Source: Cliona cf. orientalis
Lineage: Eukaryota; Porifera; Demospongiae; Clionaida; Clionaidae
Length of the DNA: 64,000 bases
Assembly: GCA_963930775.1 (NCBI GenBank)
Contig: OZ005696.1
Location: 3,162,001-3,226,000 of the forward strand
Direction of reading: 5' to 3'
Positions 36,401 to 48,077 of this stretch are shown piece after piece (positions within the stretch are counted from its first letter, which is position 1; each line of letters opens with the position of its first letter). Position numbers and translations under genes: made by a program. The notes under the pieces were generated by a model. That model worked only from the letters and a program-made list of their open reading frames with translations. It ran no database searches and was not told the DNA's origin.

Positions 36401-39400
36401 AAAATAGCCCTTATATTGTGGCACAATGCCTTAAAGTAACACCTGCAGAATTCCGAACAGCATTAAGTAATTTGTTTGAACAGGATGACAGTACAGATGA
36501 ACATGAACAACAGGACACGATTACTCAGACAACAGCAAGTGCAGGTACTACGGGATGAATTCACTTTTAACATCAATAAGTCAGTTGGTGAAATCCAAAT
36601 AATACAATCACGCGTTTGTAACACCATAAGGAACCATAATAATGATATTATGTCACCGCACTTTGGATTTGCAAATGAGGTATGTAGCCGCTAGCTTGAT
36701 AATAGACAGACAGACACACACAGAATGACTACTGTAACTCTCGCGTGTGCGCTGAGGGTTAATACTAGTGTAAGATAGTTAAAAATACAGTCGATTACTA
36801 TGTAATAGTTATATCACGGGCGCGAGGGATGTATGGCATTTATTGCACCGAAGCCCGAGGGCCTTGTGCCCGAGGGTTGAGGGCAATAAATGCCATGCAT
36901 CCCGAGTGCGCGTGATATAACTAGTTTATATCCCGTGGGCATAGCTACCGTAGATACGCATAGAACACTAATTCAAAAAAAGAAAGAAAAGACAAGCTTA
37001 TCTTAATCGAAACGGACACACAAAGTCGCTCTCTGAGAAAAGTTGTCGAACGTCTGAACGTCTCGTGACCGAGGGGTGTGGTCAATTCCACACACACACA
37101 GTTCTGAGTCTGGCTACGTAGCTACAGCCATCCGACTCTTGACGATGAACTATCACCATTAGCGTGACCTGCAACGTCGAGCTCGGAAGCCAAGAAACGA
37201 AGCTTGAGCTTTTGACTGTCCTAAAAACAAGGCTACGTGCCTACGCGGTAAGCTTACCTGGATACGCGATCGATCGATCGATCGACAACTCCGCCCATCG
37301 CTTCGATCGAACTGGCGATCTCCCGCTACTTTTCCCGCCATACGCTCCATTCAGTCTCGCGAGATGCTCCATTGATAGTTTTACTTTTGTTGCTACCAAC
37401 ATATTCATTGTTCAAGGCCTGCAGTATTCAATATTGCACTTTGACTTCCCTTGGGCCACTAATATTGCACTGTGGGTTTCCTGGAGCTGTTCATATTGCA
37501 CTGTGGCTTACCTGAGGGTGTTCATATTGCACTGCTTGTCTCTAGGAAGTGCATTATGGTGTATATTTTACATAGCAACAACATAGTAACGGGATATAAA
37601 GTTAACAAAATGTGTGCTAGCTTATCTTCCCTGCAGACAACTAGCTATATTCATATTATTCTAGTGCATCATGTAACACACTGTAGCTACTCCCCACATG
37701 TCCCCAGGTCCTCTCTCCCAGCTGTTTAATATTACCGTACCTCGCAAAAGAGGACCCATGGGCGGTGCACCTTACACTGGGCCAAGATTGGGGGATGGGC
37801 CAATATTTGATATATCAGTATCGCGTTTATATGTGAAAGAGCGCCCAGGTAAGTTATCCACGTTAGCTTCACAGGGTTGCATACAGGATTTTTTTCTGGG
37901 GGGGGGGGGGGGGGGGGGGGGGGGAGGGGCGATCTCACGGACGACTTACGTATGTATATGCGCCGCTGCCATGCGTATATACTAGTAAATAAATCACACA
38001 ATAATGCTATGATAACAAACTTATTCTTTTTGCTTGTGTATGTAATCATATTATTTGTGCTGTATATATTACATGTATATTATTATGGAATTCTGGGGGG
38101 GGGGGGGGGGGCAGTGGCGTATCCAGGATTTGAAGGAGGGAGGTGCTAGGTCGGTCGCGCGCGAAGTGCGCGCGCAAAATTTTTAGCCACGCCCCAAAAA
38201 CGTTGACCACGCCCCTCATTTACGCGTTCTTGAGATAGCTGGCAGACAAAGAAGGCTATTTTAGGCCTAGTGGCGACGAGAAAACGCCGTTTAAGGAGCG
38301 AATTTTAGAGGCCAGTAAGTTTATTGTTGGTAGGAGCTGCCACTGGCAGTTATCGATTATCATTGACAATATTTATCACTGAGGTGCTGAGCTGGCTGTT
38401 GTGCCAGAGCTGAGGGGGGTGCTCCAGCACCCTGAGCTCCATGCTAGATACGCCACTGGCGGGGGGGGGGGGGGGGGGGGGGGGAGATCCCAGTGCTCCC
38501 CCCCCCCCCCCTCTGTATGCAACCCTGCTTCATAATTTGAATAATAGCAGCGGCTACTATTGATTTCAGCCTTATTCAAGCACGGTTACCAATCCAGAGC
38601 AAGGGCGGCCGCGATACTTCACCGTGTGTCGTTAAGTGCAGCCGTGTTAAGTGGGCATGGCTACGGTCGCTAGCTATATACTTGTGCTGAAACGTGGCAT
38701 AAAGCTAGCTAGGCTTAGTTTTACGGCTATTTAGCACATTACTTATTGATCTTACATAGACTATTCGAAGTTTAGTCCTCATCAACCAGCCATTCAGTGA
38801 GCTGCGTTTTCAAGTGCAGCTACACATGGGCGCATATTCGAGTAAACACTAGACCTTAGCAGGAAATTGAGCCCAAAGTGGGGGGTGGGCCGATATTCCG
38901 TAGTGGGCCCTCTTTCGTGAGGGTATGGTACACACAAAAATTTGGATGGTGTGCAATATTAAAAAGCTGGCAATTAGCTTTAAGATCCTCTAAGCAACTG
39001 CTAGCTAACCTGGCACTGTTGTCCTTAGCTTATCACTACGTTAGGCACTGCTCCTACTAGGATATTCTGCACCACAAAAAGCTAGCTGTATTACACTGCT
39101 TCCTCCAGGTTTATGCATACATAAGCATTTTCACTGGACCAGATAGTCACTGGCAGCATGCAAAATGCTGAATTCGAGCAGATAGGCTAATATACTGACA
39201 TTTATCCACATTTTAGCTCAAAGCCATCCATAGAAAATTACTGCTGACATGCAAACGTTAACCTGAACAGCTAGGCTATATAATACTCAGATAATTTTCC
39301 AATCTTTTGCTATTAACAATGCAGCTCAAAGCCAGCCTAACCTTCCAGCTTAGTGCCTGCTGCTTTTCTGATTTCAAAATAAATTGTTCTAGTGAAAGCA

Positions 39401-42400
39401 CACCCAATTAACATTTTGTGGTCTGTATAGTGTACTGCTCTGTGTCAACAGTACAGGCCCGTAGGCAGGGGGGGGGTGCAGGGGGGTGCACGTGCACCCC
39501 CTTTTTCAGCCTAATAATTGCATGTCATTTCACAGAAATTCTTAATTGCATGAGCAATAGACTGAGGCTGCATGCTATCCTCTTGACAAAACCACACTTA
39601 GTGCAGCTAATTAACATCACACCTCAATCAATAAGCAGTTGTGACCAGTACATGCATAAAAGCAAGCAAGAAATATTCCAACCCTTGTTGTGAGTATATT
39701 ATAGTAATTAAACCCATACACATGTGCACCCCCTTTTAAAAAGTCTGGCTATGGCCTGCAGTACACAGCTATACTGAGTATAGGTATCTAGGTAACATAC
39801 TACAACTATGTAAGTATGTAGCACTGTATGTAGCAATCTATGTATCTATGTATGTAGCAAAATTTAATCAGGTAGTGGTTTGTAACTAATTACAGTAACA
39901 GCTATGGTCTATAAGATTTTTACTATAGATTACAAATGAATTTTATCAGGTGCATATCTCCCTCTTCTCCTATAGACTCTATTGGTTGAGTACTTGCACA
40001 CACACCAACCCAGTCCTTTAGGTGCCACACAGCCACACAGCTACACAGCATGCAGACCATCCTACTATTTTGTGGTCATGTTAATTACAATAATTACTTT
40101 AGGTTGGCAATCCTAGTATTGCACAATCCAAATATTGAATTGCCCAAAACCCCTAAACATCTGTCCCTAGTATAGCAAACATGAGAGAGCATAGGTACTG
40201 CCATGGCTTTGGCTAATCACATTCATAATCTCATTTATGATGTCATGCACGGATAGTATAGTGTAAACAATAACAAGCTAATATAGCAATAATGACCACT
40301 GTATACTTAACTTAATAAGCATAGAGCTAGTACATGGTACTTTCAGCAACTGCAAGTGTACTAATGGTTCTTTGAAGCCATACACTGGTAATAAGAGATG
40401 TCAAGGAAAATGGATTTTAGAGTTTCTAGTCTATCAGAAGTGATGGCAATGTTAGAGCAAATAGGTTGCTATAAAAAGTAAATTAAATGTTATTCATGAT
40501 TGTCCATGTGTTGTCTCTATCTGGCGGGGCCATAATTATATTATATTGTGTATGTTACAATGGAAGCTGTAGAACGGCAACACTACATACACTTACTGAT
40601 TACTACCAGCCACAACCTCAAGTATGTAGCACTGCATGTAAACACTGCTGTGGTCACTGTTCTATGTAGGTACTCTGCATACTATTTTTATGGTACATAT
40701 TAGATGCCCTTTCACACTTCCACTGTTCACCACTCAATGAACGATTTCTAGCTACAACCCTGGCAGGTTTTACACAAAGCCAGCTTATATAATTGCCTAA
40801 ATCCAAATCCAAGCCAGCTAAATTTAATGTAAAAGGGGCTTATATAATTATTGTCATAACCTGTATAAATTGAATGCTCCCAAAATCTCAGAATTGGTAA
40901 ATATTCAACTTTCATTGTATACTGTGGTCCACTGGAGCAGATTATCAATCTCTCCAGTCAAACATTCCTATAATATTATAAGCTGGCTTTGTGTAAAACT
41001 GCCAGAATTGTAGCTAGAAATCGTTTTAGAGTGGTGAACAGTGAAAGTGTGGCAGCCATATGTAATATTATGTAGCATAAAATAGTATGCAGAGTACATA
41101 CATAGAGCAGTGACCACAGCAGTGTTTACAATACTACATACTTAGTGACAATAGGTTGCAGAACTATCAACAGCTGAAGCCAATCTTATCTTCACCCTTT
41201 CAGATAAATATCAGGACCTGGTGACCTTCCAATACACACATCATCTTCATGATAAATATTATTATTCAGATATGCATATTCACACATGTACAGATACATG
41301 ATGATGATGATGATGATCAATCTTCTCTATCCTCAAGAATATATCGATATTATTATTTTTATTCAACTCTATAATGCATATATCTGTGGAACCATTGTTT
41401 TGTTAGTCCAAGAGTACTAATACGGAGATTTTTTAGTACACCCGTTTCCTAGGTTTGTCATATGGAACACTACATGCGGCTTAGGAGTATGCACCTCATA
41501 CCACACCCATGCATGAGGCATGACTGCCATAATAATCATATACTAATCTGATTCATCTCATGGCCGAGTACCTTACGAAGATACCCCAACCTTTCAAGAG
41601 TAACTGTTAAATTTAGTATTATCACCAGTATACACTAGTAGCTATCTTGCATGCATACACTTGGACAACGAATTTTCCATGACATAATAATAATATTATT
41701 ATATCTATAATAATTTTAGTTTGCCGCTATAACTCACAATAAAATAAATCATTATACAGGTGATTAGGTGAGGTAAACAACTTAAACAGGGATGGAAATT
41801 AACTTACCCCGTAATGATGAATTCATAGTAACATGATTACCATCAACACCCTACATAAATAAAAGACCATATTAAATCTATACCTGTGCATTCATTGTTA
41901 CTGCAGTCACGTACTGAGATTATTAAGATCGTGAAATACATAATTATATTGATTCCTTACAGAGAGATTCCCAAATTCAAAAACATAATACTCATTGGCC
42001 ACTGGCCAGTGCATATCTTATACATTACGGCAGGCCTTTCAAATCATTACAGAAGAACTTCCGAATAATGGACACGTTGGGAGCGGGCCTTTTGTCCTTT
42101 ATATTATGGAGGTTGTCCCTTTACAGAAGCGGACATAATAATACCCATAAATAATAATAATATTATTAGTCTACACATTATTATGATAGCTATAGATAAA
42201 ATATCGTTTGCAGAGGTGACTGGAGAAATAGTCAGCAGGATATGAGCTGGATTTGAGTTTACTTCAATTTAAGTACTGTACTGTGTATATAGACCACACT
42301 TGAACTGTATCATGCAATGCACAATAATATTATTAGTCTCGGCCTAGACCCCACCCTCGAGATAGTGCCAGTGCAGCCCCTCCTATGAAAGGGGAAAGGC

Positions 42401-45132
42401 CTCGCTACTATATACCATGGCACCAGCAATTATGTCACTGGCCATGAAAAGGGGTGTGGCTTCCTCTCCATCCGCTATTTAGAATTATACTGAGATTTTC
42501 AATCGGGTCCGAGTAATCCATCCGTTATAGTGAATTGAGAGGTTGTCCGCTCGGAGGAGGTTCGTAATGTACTAAATACATTCCATAGCGTTTGTCTGTT
42601 ATAGTGGGTGGTCGCTCCTAGGAGGGTCCATTATGAGAAGTTCCACCATAATAATAATTATTAACTTTACAAGAACAAGACATACCACTTATATGGTATC
42701 CAAATGGAATCCCATAATATAATACTACAATGTCATGTATACATTTGTGTATTATATACCTTAAGTAAATCTTCAATAATGATACGAGATGAATAAGATA
42801 CTCCTAGCTCCTTAACATGACACGATTTCATCTTAGAAAAAGCAGCTCCATTAACTTTTTCCCCTGCATGCAAGTATGAAGTACCATCACCATAACACAT
42901 ATATACTAGCTATAGCAGGATAACATATGGAGGAAAAGTAATGGACAAAACTCGGTTCACAATTGACACAAGGACCATGTGTTGTGTCTAGCATGTGAAC
43001 TGTGAAAAATTTTTTGTGAGACCAGTATGGCATAGTCTCGCGGAATGTAAAATTGAATGTGAAGAGTCAAGTCATTGAGGCCCGGTTTCCAAGTCACTAC
43101 AAAATAATCGTAGCCTCCTGGGGTATTAAAGGATGAAGTAGGGATTGCAGTATCAAAATTAATGTACACTAGAGAATCATATGCATAGCAGATTTAATTT
43201 ACTATTTGCATGTAGGGACAATCATATCCACCTATAGTATATATACATCAGAATCAGTAATAATTATTATAGCTATTATATGTATAGCCTCCCATTACTT
43301 TTTAGTTGTAAAGGACTTTGCTATCCCATCACCTATCATGACAATTGCCCTGTGAGTGTACTAGATAGACGGACTGCAATCATCATCAATGAAGGTGACC
43401 GATAGGGTACACATATAATATACTCAGGTACACTAAGGCATGGGAGTACAATTTCGCGGATAGCGACCGTTTCCGGTCATGAATATCATTTGCATCTAAT
43501 CTGCATATCATTAACGAGCGTGCACGTGCTCGCTCTCCATATGTTTTGTATTGAGCGGTGAGGCAGCTAGCAGCCAAGAAGCTACTGATCGATTTGCGGA
43601 GCAGAAGACGATAGTTTATGGCTGTAAAAAGCGACTCGTCAGAACGTTAGATACCTCTGCTTCATAGATTCATCTGGGAGAAGTGGATCTGGTTGCTTGT
43701 AGGTGAGCAGCAACAAGAAATACATGAACTAGCAGTGGATTTTGGTGCTTATTGAGTACACAAGTCAACACCTCGCTCAAAAACGAGCCTTTTATCCTTC
43801 CTCCTAGATAGTTTGAGATACTCTAGCATCTATTTAACTACCATACGAAGTTAGGAGAGAAACTAAGGTCATCTTCTGCTCCGCAATTCGTGATTTTTGT
43901 TTGTAAATATCGTGTGCTGTTTTTGGTTGCCACGCCCACAGGACTGGTTGCTATGGCAACAAATTTGGTCCTAAATTAGATTAAGGTACCAACAATCAAA
44001 ACACCACGTCTGATGTACATACCTCAAAGACCTTTCCAGATACAGTGAGTTTTGTATCACTATATTTTTGACACAAAATTGCATGTCCCATGCCTTAGTA
44101 ATACGTGTATATCATTAAAATTACCTATCTACACATGTTTTTAATACTACTGAAGGTAGCTGGCTGGATTCAAGTTTTAGGTGTGCTTGCATTGGTGTCG
44201 GCTAAGTCTCGCAAGCCCGGGCCCAAACTCTCATACTCTGCAGGGTTTAATAGCAGAAGTTCTTTCTGAGGATAAACCCGGTCTGATTGTGACACTATAA
44301 TATGGGTGTGCATAGACCCTATCTTTTGGCCCACTTGCCCATAAATTTGAGACAGGATTCTAACCACCTAAGTACCATCAATGGAGACTCGGGCATGGAT
44401 CATCATTGGTGGTCCGGTGTATTACTATGTACCGCGGTGTGCAGGTAGAGCTGACAAAATACCATATCAAGTTTAGCTCATTTCCACGCCTTTCTCCGTT
44501 TCCATGCATTTCCTCATTTCCTGTTCCCCCCCCCCCCCCCCCCAGGTTTTTATAACCATACCCAACTGCTTCCTATATACTCTTAGACTACTGCTGCATG
44601 CACAGAAGCCTCCTATAATCACCGCACACATAAATTAATATAGCTATGTGTACCTTTCAGTAGATCACAGTCTTTACTGTGTACTCCCTTTAGCCTCAGA
44701 TATTCACACAACTCTTCAGCAGTCATGGTTTCATCAAACTGATCTACTGTGAATAATTTAAATTTTGTGATAGTTGTATTTATATCAAAAAGATATATCT
44801 ATAGCCACACCTTGACTTGTAGTATCTGATGCAACATATTTCTCCACTTTTTGTGCTAGTTGCTCATCGTCGAATATACTACCTCGTAATGTGGCAATAA
44901 TGGCATCATAAGTTGCGATCTCGCTTACAGCCCACTCGTGTAGAGCTATTCTTAAACACTCTACACAACGACCACTGCCTGGAAAAGTCTCTCGTTCAAT
45001 TTGCTCGATCCTTTCATTTGGAAATCCCAATTGTCCCATAAATATGGTCCATCGAGCAGCTACTTTGAACAGGATCGGTAAAAGACGCTCCACGTTCTTT
45101 TGTGTTATTCGGGTACGCCAACTTTTAAACAT
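30467..45132 (-). CDS. proposed NLR: Death-SAM-NACHT-LRR receptor
   Basis: Six exons in consistent phase: 45132-44811, 44746-44654, 42863-42760, 41850-41808, 32940-30658, 30594-30467 (990 residues). Exon 1 is a Death domain (about 15-100: ARWTIFMGQLGFPNERIEQIE, ALHEW, LAQKVEKYV). Exons 2-3 form a SAM domain (108-173: MTAEELCEYLRLKGV, then VNGAAFSKMK and IIIEDLLK). The large exon has NACHT: Walker A GAPGSGKST (288-296), Walker B LFILDGWDEL (357-366), TSRP sensor, FLHLSIQEFMAAFY helix. LRRs follow (about 700-920: NNLGDPGI, NLTDVGLGYL). The fold suggests an intracellular pattern or damage sensor; N-terminal domains would recruit Death/SAM partners. The NACHT-LRR part is certain. Its linkage to Death-SAM across an 8.9 kb, transposon-filled intron rests on matching phase 1 and strand only. 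Alternatively, 45132-41808 is a separate Death-SAM adaptor that reads through its last donor to a nearby stop. Confidence 0.65.
33166..34240. mobile_element. long inverted-repeat element (TTAACCCTC ends) in the NLR intron
   Basis: The left end TAACCCTCAGCG...GCAAGGGTTATGGTAA is matched by the complement of TTACCGTAACCCTTGCACC near 34214-34235. The inner words CATGCGCAAGGGTAAAGCAATYGGTTTG and GCTCTACAGAGCTCTAG recur in fragments at about 24195-24650 and 25795-25885. There is a GTCT tetramer run at about 33560-33582. No protein was recognised. Confidence 0.65.
34241..35979. other. NLR intron DNA, no coding exon recognised
   Basis: Open frames at 34313-34576 and 35433-35681 show no domain or splice partner. 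A CAGTGGCGTAGGAAG word at 35792 followed by G-rich and CGCG-rich sequence looks like one end of another CAG-type element; its words GGGGGCATGCTCCCCCAGGA recur at 58682-58701. Confidence 0.4.
35980..36048. repeat. 26-bp perfect inverted repeat with a third half-copy
   Basis: The arm at 35980-36005 (GTCACATGTGAACACAGATC...) is perfectly complementary to 36023-36048. A 16-base partial copy of the right arm sits between them at 36007-36022, so two alternative hairpins are possible. Confidence 0.8.
36807..36922. mobile_element. foldback MITE of 116 bp
   Basis: The arms AGTTATATCACGGGCGCGAG... and ...GTGCGCGTGATATAACT, each about 40 bp, flank a short CCCGAGG-rich centre. There is one mismatch-rich spot, otherwise near-perfect pairing. 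Non-coding. Confidence 0.75.
37872..38527. mobile_element. CAG-ended element with poly-G arms, host of a nested element
   Basis: The ends CAGGGTTGCATACAG...CTGTATGCAACCCTG are flanked by CTTCA on both sides (5-bp target duplication). Both inner arms carry long G (37900s, 38460s) or C (38500-38510) runs. The element at 38112-38458 is inserted within it. Confidence 0.85.
38112..38458. mobile_element. CAGTGGCGTATCC element nested in poly-G
   Basis: Same family as 26478-26836: CAGTGGCGTATCCAGGATTT at the left, TAGATACGCCACTG at the right, with the same inner words (CACGCCCC, GGGGGGTGCT). It sits between two G runs of the host element, so its target duplication cannot be read. Confidence 0.8.
39454..39758. 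mobile_element. CAG-ended element, 305 bp, 5-bp target duplication
   Basis: CAGGCCCGTAGGCAGGG at the left and TGGCTATGGCCTG at the right, flanked by CAGTA on both sides. It is the inverted, insert-free relative of 24116-24860; most of its length matches that element's outer parts. Confidence 0.8.
40611..41160. mobile_element. foldback element with about 175-bp arms
   Basis: Left arm 40621-40800 (words TAAACACTGCTGTGGTCACTG, TTTTACACAAAGCCAGCTTA) is complementary in order to the right arm 40973-41145 (TAAGCTGGCTTTGTGTAAAA, CAGTGACCACAGCAGTGTTTA). The loop of about 170 bp is AT-rich. It lies in the NLR intron. Confidence 0.8.
42054..42645. mobile_element. inverted-repeat element (GAACTTC ends) in the NLR intron
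   Basis: GAACTTCCGAATAATGGAC at the left is matched by the complement of GTCCATTATGAGAAGTTCC at the right. Inner words about GGTTGTCC and GGTCGCTCC recur. No coding frame. Confidence 0.6.
43433..44098. mobile_element. inverted-repeat element (CTAAGGCATGGGA ends), 666 bp
   Basis: CTAAGGCATGGGAGTACAAT at the left is mirrored by ATTGCATGTCCCATGCCTTAG at the right. It lies between NLR exons 2 and 3. Non-coding, with CG-containing words concentrated near 43455-43560. Confidence 0.75.
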
Positions 45133-45404
45133 ATCGTCGCGTGCAACGTAGCTACGTACTAAAAGGAGTTGCTCTCGAGTTAGCTACCAATGTAACTGGA
45201 TGTTCGGCAACGTTGTTTACATCAAATTTCTATGACCTCACAGAATCTTCGCGATCCGGCCGCTAATACACAAAATACGTCACTAGGGTACAACGAAGGT
45301 CAGAGCAAAGCCATCCCCGGCGCCCCCTGGGGTCTGGGAACGAGACTAGACTACCTGCGGATCGGAGGGAAAGGGTCTGGCCAAAGGGTTATAAAGTAAG
45401 ATGG

Positions 45405-47130
45405 CCTAATGGCCTTTGACCTTATGGCTTGAAGCTATTAAAGCAAGCCGCTGAATTCGTCTCTATTTGAGGTGGGATGGACTACTCTAGCTCTGACTCG
45501 GTCAGTCAGTGGTGTCGCCAGGGGGGTGCATGTGGGTTCATTTGCACCCAATCCATGCACCTGGGCACCCATCCTATATGCATGACATTGTGTAGTTTTG
45601 TTGAGCCTGTCACAGTATGCATAACATTTCACTACTCGATCACAGCCAGTGATGTATTAAACATGTCATGTATATATCACTACAATGATAACATGCATAT
45701 TAATAATTAGCTAATATTATGTAGACTGTATATACTACAATGTCATGTATACTGTAGTACACTTCCGCTAGCTTTATCCATCCACCTGTGCGATTACTTT
45801 CGATATTGAACTTGCACCCAGTTAAACAATTTCCTAGAGATGCCACTCAGACTACTCTGACTCTAGCCTCGTCCCCAGGTCTCTTGCTGGCCTGGGAATG
45901 ATCATCTGACACTGAATGAATGTTAAACTATCCGATCAGTTATATTATAATACACATGCATTCGTTTGATCATGCTGGTGCAATTACTAAGATTCTTCCA
46001 AGATACGCATAATAACGGTATCCTATCCAGATGCACGACAGTTGAGTTCAACTTTAACGTCAGCAACATAATTTTGGGTCTAGATAGCTAACAGGATAAT
46101 TAATTTAGCTACACATGCAGCTGTGCATGCAATTAGAATTGGAAATCATAGCTATATACTATAGCTACCATAATAAAAATATTATGAGTATGCGTAAGTG
46201 AAATCATATATCAACTTTGTGTCACTTTGAGTACTGTCACACTATTAAGTGGTCCTCCCGAACCATCCATGGCATCTATGCATGGTAGCTAGCTACTCCC
46301 CTTGCCATTCATAAGGGGGGGGGGGGGGGGGGGGGGGGATCAGGGGCTGGGTTTCCGTTAGCAGGGTTTGTCCTGGGGGACCACAAATTTAATATCTGCA
46401 TGGATGGCGTAGTGGACCACAATTTAATTTTGTGGGGGCATGACAGTACGACATTGGATATCGCTATCTGAGAGCATAATAATAATATCATGGCAAGATC
46501 AGGAGTTCAGGCATAATAATATTATTATTATGACATTGTAGCTACGTACCGGTGTTTAATCACAGCAGCCCATGAATGATACTTTAGAATGGCACAAACA
46601 TGTTACTGATGTTAAGTTACACTTGACTGTCATGTACCTGGACAGGATACCGTTGTTATGGGGTCTATTCTCAGAAGAATCTATAGCCCCATTTACACGT
46701 AGGCCTTAACTCGGGTCAGGATCCGCGTTAAACTAACTCGCTTATGTGTAAACGCGCTAATCCACTTGTAAACCGAATTAGTTGACCCGGGTTGTAACCC
46801 ACATCCTGATGTGGGTTAGAAGTGGGTTACGTGCATAGTAGTGGGCTATGAATATCTTAACTCGGGTCAAGGGCGTGCGTGTAAACGCGATTTAATCCGG
46901 TTCAGTTTAAACTGGTTTGGTACGGGGCTTATAATAATACAATTACACCAGCACGATCAAACGAATGCATGTGTACCTATTCTTTTCACTGATCGGACAG
47001 TTTAACATTCATTCAGTGTCAGATCATTCCCAGCAAGAGACCTGGGGACAAGGCTAGAGTAGTCCATCCCACCTCAAATAGAGATGCTTAGCTTATAGGG
47101 CCATTAATTTGGCCATAAAGCCACAAGGCC
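45405..47130. repeat. large inverted duplication with insertions
   Basis: The left part (45405-45480 plus 45870-45990) is the reverse complement of 46940-47130: TCTCTATTTGAGGTGGGATG, GACACTGAATGAATGTTAAAC and ACATGCATTCGTTTGATC occur in both in mirrored order. The left arm is split by about 390 bp starting with a CAGTGG.GTCGCCAGG element end. The spacer includes a poly-G run (46316-46338) and the element 46683-46931. Confidence 0.75.
46683..46931. mobile_element. inverted-repeat element rich in TTAACTCGGGTCA words
   Basis: The ends TATAGCCCC / GGGGCTTATA enclose several mirrored words (GTGTAAACGCG, AACTCGGGTCA, GTGGGTTA). Non-coding. The arms are imperfect. Confidence 0.5.
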
Positions 47131-47260
47131 AAAGGCGCCATTAATATTATTCTGTACATAAACCTTGGCCAAACGTGTATGATCTTGTTATGTACAGAGA
47201 TCCTATATAATTATGAGAACTTAGAAAAATTTCGAGAAGTGAAAAAAAATAGTAGCTATG

Positions 47261-47330
47261 AAGCGATCAAGATTTGAACCCGCTACATTCTGTTCAGCAC
47301 ACAAGAGCCCTATAGCCACTACACCACCGC
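47261..47330 (-). ncRNA. tRNA-like sequence, probably tRNA-derived SINE head or pseudo-tRNA
   Basis: On the minus strand the sequence starts GCGGTGGTGTAGTGGC, a good RNA polymerase III A box, and contains GGGTTCAAATCT at the right distance for a B box. The acceptor stem pairs only partly (AGCG/CGCT), and the anticodon stem has a mismatch. I therefore do not call a functional tRNA or name an anticodon. Confidence 0.45.
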
Positions 47331-47599
47331 TGTTGTTGCTGCTGCCAATCATTAATTTTTAGCTACCCCTTTCTCCATATCTCGTATAATATACAATGTC
47401 ATTATATTTGCGTGCATGTGTGATTGCATCATAACCACACACCAATAATCTAATTGGGACGTTTGGCCAGAACCCTTCTCTCCATGTGCGTGAAAGGGGG
47501 CTAGGGATCCGGACGAGACTACATGCATGCATAATTATTGTGTATACGCATATGCGAAGTACATGTATGTGCATTATGTACGTACTGTCGTACTATTAA

Positions 47600-47815
47600 T
47601 ATAAGATTAGTGGTCCCCCCCCAAGCCCCCCCCCCCCCCCCCGGACTGTCCATATGCATCGCAACAGTATAGTGCTTGGTCCCCGGACCCTGCCAGATCA
47701 GCTAGGGGCTGGGTTTCGGGTATGATAGTCTCAAGGGACTGTATGGCAGGGTTCGTCTCCAGGGTTTGTACTGGGGGGACCAAATATACGGTGCAGTGGA
47801 CAGTCGTCAACAGTG
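47600..47815. repeat. repeat family with poly-C/poly-G ends (copy; others at 46300-46400, 55165-55380)
   Basis: Shared words: GGACTGTCCA, GGGGCTGGGTTTC, GTCTCCAGGGTTTGT and TGGGGGGACC. The copy at 55165-55380 is inverted, and a partial copy lies at 46310-46400. Ends run into C or G homopolymers. Confidence 0.6.
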
Positions 47816-48077
47816 TGATGCGGTTTACTTCAATTCCTATACTCCATTGCTGCATGCATGGAAGCCTGATGATCACGTATAACATTATAGGTATGTGTAC
47901 CTTTACTGTTTGTGTTACTTGGAAGCAGAATTTTGATGTTGAAATAATTGGAATAATAATTAGCTATTAGCTAATCCTTCGTATATAGCATCAGATCCAG
48001 TCATGATCACATGCGGTATAACATTTTTGGAAATCCTGATGAGCTTACTCTATAATATTATTATTTTTATTACGTAG

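Noticed and set aside
36683..36760. Short direct repeats that could suggest a CRISPR-like array
   Set aside because: Only GACA tetramers; eukaryotic context and no regular spacing.
37164..37586. Possible first exon (LELLTVLKTRLRAYA then GTAAGC) in a CG-richer patch
   Set aside because: No ATG in frame after the preceding stop and no downstream exon found; it might deserve RNA-seq, but the sequence alone does not support it.
42957..43169. 70-codon minus-strand frame inside the NLR intron
   Set aside because: Adding it would break the SAM domain formed by the flanking exons.
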